64,000 nt of DNA, taken from positions 26,051-90,050 of the forward strand of contig VXUA01000085.1 of NCBI GenBank assembly GCA_009837185.1. The letters run 5' to 3'. This document shows positions 1-8,400 of the stretch, one piece after another. The notes beneath the pieces are model-generated. The model was not told the DNA's origin. It saw nothing but the letters and a program-made list of their open reading frames with translations, and did not search any database. The DNA comes from Gammaproteobacteria bacterium. Lineage in GTDB: Bacteria; Pseudomonadota; Gammaproteobacteria; Pseudomonadales; Azotimanducaceae. The translations under genes were made by a program, and so were the position numbers. The first letter of the stretch is position 1. Each line of letters starts with the position of its first letter.

Positions 1-63
1 GGCACAACCACCCGGTGGGGGGGTCCCGTTGTCCTCGTCTTTCCACTCGCATGGGGTGTAAAA

Positions 64-1425
64 ATGACCCAACCATTTCCCCCCCCCCCCCCCCCGCGTT
101 GGTTGTGGATTGCGGGACTCGGGTTAGGACTAGCCTTAGTGGCTGTTATTTGTGTGCTTTTGGTCACGCAAAATCGAACCTCGACCAACCCTGTTGCTAT
201 GGAGATAAGCAAACTGAGCGCGGATGTTCCTTCCGTGCTACCTACTGTCGACTCTGCGGTGGCTGCGGTTGAAACACTGCCCAAAGTACCACATGTTGAC
301 TTGCCCCGGGGCTCTTGGGAAGAGGTCTGCGGTCTGAATGAGCTGCCACCCTACTGGGTTGGAGCCGGGAGCTTAGAAAGGAACGAAGACCACACTAACG
401 CTTTCGAATCCGTCGAATGTCAGACCGCTTTGGAAACGCACATGAATACCCTCAACCCCTATCACTTCCTTTTGAGTGGTCCTTGGGATATCCTTCCCGT
501 TCCAATTAAGTTTGTAGTGTTGGATGATCCCTTAACATTTGAGCAGGTATTTGCAGATCCCACAGGGGATGCAACTCGGGTGCAAGACGCGCTCGCTCGC
601 CCTGAGTGCGTGCTGACGGGCAACGACACTAATTGGGAGTTGCAAGAAACCTGTCATGCCGATGCGCTCTTGAATTTCGCGCTCATCAACACCCTTTGCT
701 TTAACAGATTTGACAGTGTATTTCGCGCCAGTGGTGTACACTACGCGCCGGATGATCACCCCACTCCAGAGCAAGACCGGCTGATGTGGAAGCAAGATTT
801 TGAAAATGCTTGGGTTGATGCTAAATGCGAGGGTTTAGACCTAGAACTGAAAATCTCTTCGGATCGCTATCCAGTGCTCTATGAATTGGCGGGACCTGTA
901 AGTGAATTTGAATCGGAAGAAAGAAAGATTTCAGCGTTGCTCGTTGAACTGGCGGCACGCTTAGGCGACGACACTGCTGGATTGACACAGAGCGACTCAT
1001 TTAGCAATTATCCCCCTGGCAATGGTTACAAGTATGGTCGAATTTCTAAAGTGTTAGCCAAGTACAGTTTTGGATCGTTAAAAGAGGTTGGGACTCTTTG
1101 GCGAATGTATCGGCCGAACGATGAACCCACAAAGCCCTTTCTGCGCGCATTCAACTTCCTAACGATAATGGATGCGCCCAGAGCTAACACGGGAGAAGAT
1201 ATCGAGTTTGATTGGGAATGGGTGGTACGACATATTTGTGTCCCCGTCGAACTATCTCCCACTGATGTAGTGGAGATGGGATTGGGTGCAGAGATTCCGA
1301 CAGAGCTCCAGAGTTGCAGGGAGATCGTCCACGAACTTCGTCAGCTCGATATTAAATTCCGCCCGGTGTTAGACACGTTGGACAAGTTTGAGCAAGTCGC
1401 GATCGAACTAGGAGTGTACGAGTAA
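64..1425 (+). CDS. Membrane-anchored extracytoplasmic protein, unknown function, possibly phase-variable
   Basis: This is a 453-residue protein that I do not recognise. A short cytoplasmic N-terminus with a hexaproline stretch (residues 6-11) leads into one hydrophobic segment (about residues 13-36, rich in L, V, G and A). The rest is soluble, acidic and cysteine-containing, and probably lies in the periplasm. No catalytic motif is visible. The ATG at 64 has only a weak upstream G-rich ribosome site. The striking feature is the 17-C tract inside codons 6-11, which could switch expression on and off. No operon partner is visible: the next gene (1462) is a methyltransferase pseudogene and the upstream sequence is cut by the window edge. 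Confidence 0.75.
   Translation: MTQPFPPPPPPRWLWIAGLGLGLALVAVICVLLVTQNRTSTNPVAMEISKLSADVPSVLPTVDSAVAAVETLPKVPHVDLPRGSWEEVCGLNELPPYWVGAGSLERNEDHTNAFESVECQTALETHMNTLNPYHFLLSGPWDILPVPIKFVVLDDPLTFEQVFADPTGDATRVQDALARPECVLTGNDTNWELQETCHADALLNFALINTLCFNRFDSVFRASGVHYAPDDHPTPEQDRLMWKQDFENAWVDAKCEGLDLELKISSDRYPVLYELAGPVSEFESEERKISALLVELAARLGDDTAGLTQSDSFSNYPPGNGYKYGRISKVLAKYSFGSLKEVGTLWRMYRPNDEPTKPFLRAFNFLTIMDAPRANTGEDIEFDWEWVVRHICVPVELSPTDVVEMGLGAEIPTELQSCREIVHELRQLDIKFRPVLDTLDKFEQVAIELGVYE
79..95 (+). repeat. 17-nt poly-C tract in the 5' end of a coding region
   Basis: An uninterrupted run of 17 C residues begins at codon 6 of the gene that starts at 64 and encodes most of a six-proline stretch. Long homopolymeric C or G tracts just inside a gene are the classic substrate for slipped-strand phase variation. 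In the present length the downstream frame is open. A change of one or two bases would end translation early. A 7-G run also lies at 17-23, upstream of the start. A homopolymer-length error in the assembly is possible. Confidence 0.9.
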
Positions 1426-1461
1426 GCCTAACTCTGTGTGCTATAGAACAGGGAGGTTTTC

Positions 1462-2425
1462 GTGTCTGAGAACTGGTCGAATAGGACGATTTGGACCGGC
1501 GACAATCTCCCCATTATGCGGGGGATGAACTCAGAATCCGTCAGCTCATTTATCTAGATCCGCTCTTCAATTCGAAAGCGAACTACGCGGCTCCGATAGG
1601 GAGTGAAGTTGCAGGGGCGGAGTTCATGGATACTTGGACGTTACAAGACGTCGATATCGCGTGGCTTGATCTGATTGAAGCGAAGCACCCGCGTCTCAAC
1701 AAAGTTATTCACGCGGCGATGAGTCAGAGCAACAAGTCGTATCTCATTTACATGGCGGTGCGACTGTTGGAAATGCACCGCATTTTGAAGCCGACCGGAT
1801 CGATTTATTTGCACTGCGACCCCACGATGAGCCACTACTTGAAACTGGTGCTAGACGCGATCTTTGGCCGGAAGAAGTTTCGGAGCGAAATTGTGTGGGA
1901 GTATACAGGATCAGGCAGTCTAAAAATGCGTCAGTACAACCGCAGACACGACACCATATTTTGGTATGTAAAAGGTGGTATAAGGACATTTAACGGCAAA
2001 GCAGTTCGAATTTACGATCACGATTGGGTGCTACATGTCGGTGGTTTTGAATCTCAAGATAGACCTCTACACGCAACTGAAGCACAAAACTATGCGAAAG
2101 AACGAAAAGTACCTGAACCATGGTGGACGTCAAATCAAAGCAATGGGCTCGCCATAGCTGTTCGACTAAAGAAGCAATACAGGGTTATCCAACACTAAAA
2201 CCGCCAAAACCTCAAGAACCGAGACCTGCGCCAGAAGAAGAACACGAACCCTCAAATCCGGCCGACGACGTTACCGATACCGAGATAGCAGATCTTAAAT
2301 CCTGTTGGGAAGGGAAAGCTGGAAATAAACTCAACAAGAATGGCTGGACTACCGATGCTACTACTGCAGCTACTTGGAAATCGAAAGACTTGTCACAGGA
2401 GGCTTTGGCCAATCCATACATGTAA
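1462..2425 (+). pseudogene. Degraded site-specific DNA methyltransferase (N4/N6 class)
   Basis: A good ribosome site (GGGAGG) precedes GTG 1462, and the reading starts with an NRTIWTGDNLPIMRGMNSES-like N-terminus typical of beta-type DNA methyltransferases. A one-base loss near 1540-1550 moves the frame, after which LIYLDPLFNSKANY follows; the usual catalytic motif DPPF is altered to DPLF. The middle part (KPTGSIYLHCDPTMSHYLK, then KFRSEIVWEY) is clearly this family. A second one-base loss near 2120-2190 leads to a GYPTLKP remnant, which matches the conserved YPTQKP segment. Beyond it the sequence no longer resembles the family, and the FxGxG cofactor motif is missing. The gene cannot give a working enzyme as it stands. 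No cognate nuclease lies beside it. Confidence 0.8.
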
Positions 2426-2906
2426 TTTAGGACACACTCACCAAGAGAGTCCTGAAAGATCTGCTGAATACGGGGGAGCAATTGGCGATCCAACTACGGA
2501 TCGTCGGCTCAAACTCTAGAGCGAGGCTCTACTGCGACCAGCATGCGCTAACTTGACGATCTGCTCTCGATACTCTGCTGGATAATGCTTCCTGGACACA
2601 ATTGAACACTCCTCCTAAAAACAAAATTAGATTATGTCCACTAAGTAGCGCACACTCCAAGTCATCTCCAAAGTACCTATTCCTCAATTCGGTCATCAAA
2701 CAATTACTGTTGACAAATATATTTACTCACGGTCCGTTCGTCTGGACTGTGGACTAGCAGAATATTGGAGAGACCCAACCATTTCCGATTCAACTCTTGG
2801 AACTACTAATACACTATCAACGAATTTGAGCGGAATTGCTACGTCCAATTTCTGATATCGATGTACAGATAATCGTTTTTAATTTTTTTCGCTGGAGGCT
2901 GACGTT
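2426..2906. other. Intergenic region, no gene seen
   Basis: This is AT-rich sequence between the methyltransferase remnant and the nitric oxide reductase remnant. I see no convincing coding region or RNA. A GGAGG ribosome site eight bases before ATG 2907 belongs to the downstream pseudogene. Confidence 0.6.
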
Positions 2907-5210
2907 ATGAATTACCGTGAACTTTTTCCGATGCGTAGATTGTGGCTGATATTCGCTCTCACGTTGATTGTGATGTTCGGGGCATTGTTGATTGTTGGTG
3001 GCGTTTCGTTTCGCGTGAAACCACCCCTTCCTGACCGTGTGGTTTATGAGTTAGATGGTTCAGAACACACCATTTTCACCGCAGAAGATATTCATGATGG
3101 GCGCGATGTTTGGCGAACTCTAGGGGCATGGAGATGGGCTCTGTTTGGGGACATGGGTCCTATCTAGCTCCCGATTGGACCGCGGATGTACTCCATCGAG
3201 AGGCGCAATACTTAGCTGATCGCGGTGGTCCACTTGACGAATTATCGGAACCCGAACAAGCAAAACGAATCGCTGAAGTTTCGTTAGAAATTCGTCTAAA
3301 CACCTATGACGAACGTACAAAGCTTATCACAGTCAGTCCCGTGCGTTCTGAAGCTATTGAGTCAGTTATTCAACACTATGACATGCTCTTTAGTGAATCC
3401 GCGGAAGGGGAAGAATTAAGAGAGGCTTATGCCATACCCAACAGCATGCTGTCTCATATCACCTCGGATGACGTACGTGCGTTGACGGCATGGTGGTGGT
3501 GGACTGCGTGGGCGGCGGGAACCAATCGTCCCGGTCTAGACATTACATACACGAGTAATTGGCCGCACGAGCCATTAATTCAGAACACACCAACTACCGC
3601 GGCATTCATTTGGACATTCGTTTCAATAACACTGCTCATCGCGGGAGTCGGTTTACTTTGCTGGTTCTTTCTCCGCGAACGGGAGGAATGGGTCCGCGAT
3701 AGTCGGCCAGTCGAGGGATTCGGCGGATCGAATCCTTTAGACACTGTGCAACCAACAGCATCAATGACTGCGGTTAAAAAGTACTTTTGGGTGGTTGCTG
3801 GATTGCTGGGGTTGCAGATTATTCTTGGCGCGGTTACCGCTCACTATCGGGTAGAGGGACACGACTTTTACGGTCTACCATTATCAGAAATTGCACCCTA
3901 TGCACTCACGCGAACTTGGCATGTTCAACTGGCGGTCTTGTGGATCGCAACAGCTTGGCTCGGTGCCGGACTTTATCTTGGTCCGTTAATAGCTCGTAAA
4001 GAACCGAAGTTCCAAGTGCTTGGCGTCAATCTTCTATGGGGTGCTCTGGTGGGATCGTTGGTCGGTGAAGCATTGGTTCTAAATGGTGTAATGACTGATC
4101 CAACAATGGTGTACTGGTTTGGGCACCAAGGTTACGAATATCTTGATATGGGTCGCTTTTGGCAGATTTTGATCTTTGCGGGACTCTTGATTTGGCTCGT
4201 GCTCATGGCGCGATGTGTGATACCTGCGATTCAAGAAAAACGACCGGATCGTTCCTTGCTGATCATCTTGTTGCTGGCTACTGCTGGGTCGCACTTTTGT
4301 TTGGTGCTGGGCTACTGTATGACCGGGCGAGCCATCTGACGATCGTCGAATACTGGCGCTGGTGGGTAGTCCATCTGTGGGTTGAAGGCGTATTCGAGGT
4401 CTTCGCAACCGCTTGGGTTGCTTGGATTTTCGTACACATGCGATTGCTTCGCACCGATACTGCTGCTGTATACACGATGTTTTCTGCCATGATTTTCCTG
4501 GGTGGAGGAGTCTTAGGTACGTTTCATCACTTGTACTTCGCTGGAACACCGCAATCAGTGCTCGCATTGGGTGCCGTTTTCTCTGCGTTAGAGGTTGTAC
4601 CTCTCGCGCTTATCGCGTTCGACGCCCACGATCATTGGAAAGTTGAGAAATACTCGCCCTAGGTAAGTCGGTACCGAATGCCGTTAAAGTTCTTCTTGGC
4701 GGTCGCATTCTGGAACTTGATTGGTGCTGGCGTATTGGGATTCCTCATCAATCCCCCTCTGTCCTTGTATTACTTGCAGGGATTGATGACTACACCGACT
4801 CATGGTCATGCCGCACTGTTTGGGGTCTATGGAATGCTCGGGATCGGCTTGCTCTTACTGTGTATGCGCGATCTGATACCACAGCACACCAAATGGCCGG
4901 AACGGTCGATCAATTGGGTGTTTTGGCTGTTTAACCTCGGTTTAGCATGATGGTATTCATTTCGCTCCTGCCTCAAGGTATCTTGCAAGGATTTCGCGCG
5001 TTTGCCGATGGTTATTGGCATGCTCGGACCGCTGAATTCATGCACTCTCCTATCATGGAGTTACTCGTCTGGTTGCGAGTACCTGGAGACGTGGTATTTT
5101 CATTCGGCGCGATCCTGTTTGTCGCAATCGTGTTCATGATGGCTTTCGCTCGAAACGTCCCGGTACGACGACAGGACGATGTCTCCTCAATTACCGACAC
5201 AGAATCATGA
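2907..5210 (+). pseudogene. norB: Quinol-dependent nitric oxide reductase (qNor type), decayed
   Basis: Pieces in three frames reconstruct a single-subunit quinol nitric oxide reductase, an inner-membrane haem-copper-family enzyme that reduces NO to N2O. Recognisable family segments are GSVWGHGSYLAPDW (near 3130), a multi-helix core, LTIVEYWRWWVVHLWVEG (near 4335-4390), AVAFWNLIGAGVLGF (near 4700) and THGHAALFGVYGMLGIG (near 4800). Three one-base losses are inferred, near 3125 (in a G run), near 4270-4300 and near 4948. In addition there is an in-frame TAG at 4660-4662, at the position where the family usually has Trp (consistent with TGG to TAG). The nonsense change makes true decay more likely than sequencing error alone. 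No NO-responsive regulator is visible nearby. Confidence 0.88.
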
Positions 5211-5366
5211 AAGCAGTAAGGATTGAAGAACTTCGTTTGTTTGGAGCGGCAGGATTACCGTAGTGTGTTCCGCCAGATTCACCTGTTGATCGTATACGTT
5301 AGTACCAATCAGTGATATCGCATCTCAACAATAGAATCGTCGCATGTTGCAGGCTTTCCGTCGAAT

Positions 5367-5386
5367 TTGCCTGCCGAGGCGGGCAA
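5367..5386 (-). terminator. Hairpin downstream of the large metallopeptidase gene
   Basis: The sequence TTGCCTGCC..GGCGGGCAA can fold into a stem of about eight pairs with one G-U wobble and a CGAG loop. It lies about 80 bases beyond the stop of the minus-strand gene at 5465. No U-run follows on the minus strand, so a role in termination is uncertain. Confidence 0.3.
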
Positions 5387-5464
5387 TCATCGCTCTTCAA
5401 TGGTGTAAGAACAATCAGCAATTGTCCCAACAACCCAAATTGTGAATTTCGCCGCAGCGAACAC

Positions 5465-8400
5465 CTAATCAGAGTCAACAGTTCTCCAAAGTAGCGACAA
5501 ATCGACATCATTGTTCTCGCTACCATCGAGTCCATCCAATGTTGCCAGATCGCTGGACATGATCAAAATTGTCGAAGTTCTTAGGCGCGAATAGTCGTCG
5601 TTTATCGTAGTGATCGACAGCACCACATCTTCGACGTCATCGTCATCAAAATCGCCCGCGCAACTAACGCGAGAGGATTCCAAACCTCGGCTTAATTGAT
5701 CACCAAGCCTAATGGTCCAGATTTCAAAAGAATCGTTGGCTGCCACCTCGGGAACGTTTACTACGTTTTCACTAATACCTTGCGTGTCGACGATTGTTTC
5801 AAGCGTGTTCACATCAAACAGATAAAACCTGCTCCTGCTCGAGTCGAAGAACTCCTGTACCTCCCCAATGACGCGTGTGTCTCCGGCATTAAGTGAATCG
5901 TTACACAAGCTAACTTCATCAAGTCCATCGATTATCCAAGATGCTGTACCCTCAACGCTAATTTCGGCAATTATCCCGTCAGTAGAGCCATCCGCGCTAT
6001 CGTGTACCGCAAGTTCAGTTACATCAAGCAAGAAAGAAAAGAATCCTCCGGTGGGCGTAAGTGGGATTAACTGCGTGCTATCGTCTGGAAGATTGACTCT
6101 AGATGTTCTCGCATGTTTTTTATTGGGTCGGAAACCATCCAATCGATAACTGTGCGGGGCGTTCACAATCGACGCAATCGAGACCCTGCCGTCTTTGTTT
6201 CCGTCAGTGTCGTCTGCCGTAAGAATGTCTCGTGAGGCAAGGAAGTAGATACTCTCATTTGATGGATATTCCACCAATAAGTCTTCGACTCCATCACCAT
6301 CGAAGTCCGCTAATTGGGAAACTCGAATTTCGTCAAAAAAAGCATACGAAGAAGGAAATTCAGAATAAATCCGGAGCACATTGCCGTGTTCGACAACCGT
6401 GTCTATACTGAGAACTGGATCTGTCAAACCCTTGGTCAATTCTCTTAACGTCTCGGTCGAAATTAGAGTTAGCATCTGAGTAGACTGAATCTCGTCTTCA
6501 TGCCACTCTGAGAAAGACAAGTTGGTCGCGGCAATTCCCCATGCATTTTGACCAAACAAGTCTTTGAGAGCGGTAGTTTTTTCGCCAAAAAAATTGCCGT
6601 CCGTACCCAAGATGCTAATGCACATATTGTCACGGACACACTGCACATAGTTGATCTTCCCGTCCGAAGTTCCATCAAAGGCATCAGCTTCCAACAGCCT
6701 CGCGCCGTTAACGATCGTAATCATACCGTTGTCAAGGTCTGCCAAAGGGTTACTCATCAAGAGATCTGAAACATTATCGGAGTTGAGATCAACAATCGCA
6801 CCACCATTCTTGTGGACTGCTCCAAAACTGGAATAAGATCCACGCAACTCCCAACTATTGGAACCAACGGAGATCGTCGATACGTCGATTGTATGATCTC
6901 TGTGTTGGTCTAAAGGATCTAACTGAGCCAAGTCCATACTAGACAATAAGTGCACCGGTCCCCTGAGATCTCCTGGTTCAGCACTCTGCAGTACAAGAGT
7001 CGAAAAATCGGTCACATTAAATCCTCGCAACGCATATGCGGTCGCATGCTCTCTGAACCTTGTCAGCGAACTCCAATCGGATTCGATTCTATAAGAACTG
7101 ACAGAAGCACCTTTCAAACGATCGCCGATTCCGTCCCCGTCATTGTCTTCCCACTCAAATGCATTATCGGGAAACGGATCGGAATTATCCCCTACGCCAT
7201 CACCGTCGGTATCTGCCCATTCGCTCGCATTTCGGGGAAACTGATCGAACTGATCCTCGATTCCGTCATTGTCGTCATCGGTATCGCTGTTGTCGCCGAT
7301 CCCATCAGAATCAAAATCTTCCCACTCCTTTTCGTTGTTAGGAAATAAGTCTATGTTATCGGCATAGCCATCGCCGTCGGTATCGTATTGTTTCGTCGCG
7401 TCGACCGGGAAATCATCGTTCCAATCTGCCACTCCGTCGCCGTCGTCATCATCGTCAAAGATGTTGTCGACGCCATCATTGTCGGTATCTTCAGGGTGAT
7501 CATCTTCGAAATTGACAATTCCATCACCGTCGATGTCGTCGTCGTAATTGTCAGGGATGCCATCGAAGTCTAAATCGGAATGGGCAAAGGGATTTCTTGG
7601 GAACTGGTCAATGCTATCCGCAACTCGGTCTCCGTCGATGTCGTAAATTGCATCAGCGTGTAACGGAAAAACGTCGTAAGAGTCTAATGCGCCATCGTTA
7701 TCGTCGTCGTCATCATGAATGTTTGGGATGCCGTCAAGATCAGTGTCGTCGAGATTGTTATGCAATGAAGCGATGCCATCCTCGATGCCATCTGCACGAT
7801 CAAGTGCCACGAGAGAACTTGAGAAAATGATTTGTAAAGCACTTGTGTAATGGTAAGAAGCATCCTGAGTTGTGGTGGTAAACATAAAGTAGGTTGCAGC
7901 GTCAGACTCGAGATTACCCAGTGAAATCATCCCGCTCAACGACTTCCCGGGACGCAAATCTCGTATGTTGATCAGTTTATATACATTGGGGTAACCCAAT
8001 CGGGAGCGTAGGTTCACTCGACTATTGCGGTGGGGCACGGCCGGATTATCCAATTCGTTCAAGTCATCGAATATTGCAGTGATGAGATCTGCCTCTTCCT
8101 GTGCCATCAATAGGTTTGCGGGTGGGTCCGACTTAGATTGAAAAACATTTTGTGTGCGGTGGTTCTTAGTATTCAGAGCGGCAATCAGCCAAACTCCTTC
8201 AAGCTCGGAGGAGCTGTCATCCAGCAGTATGTTTCCATCTACCGAATCGTCATTTGCGTCAAGGGTGGAGATACTTTGGCTGGCTAGCACGATATGCGGA
8301 CCCGAGGCGCTCCAAATCACTACTTCAGGACGATCATCACCATCAATGTCTGCTAGTTGGCTCATATTTGAGGCTTGAACGGCATAGTATTCACGGGAGA

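Noticed and set aside
15..272. Frame overlapping the poly-C tract in another phase
   Set aside because: It is Cys/Arg-rich without a membrane segment; it is the out-of-phase reading of the gene at 64.
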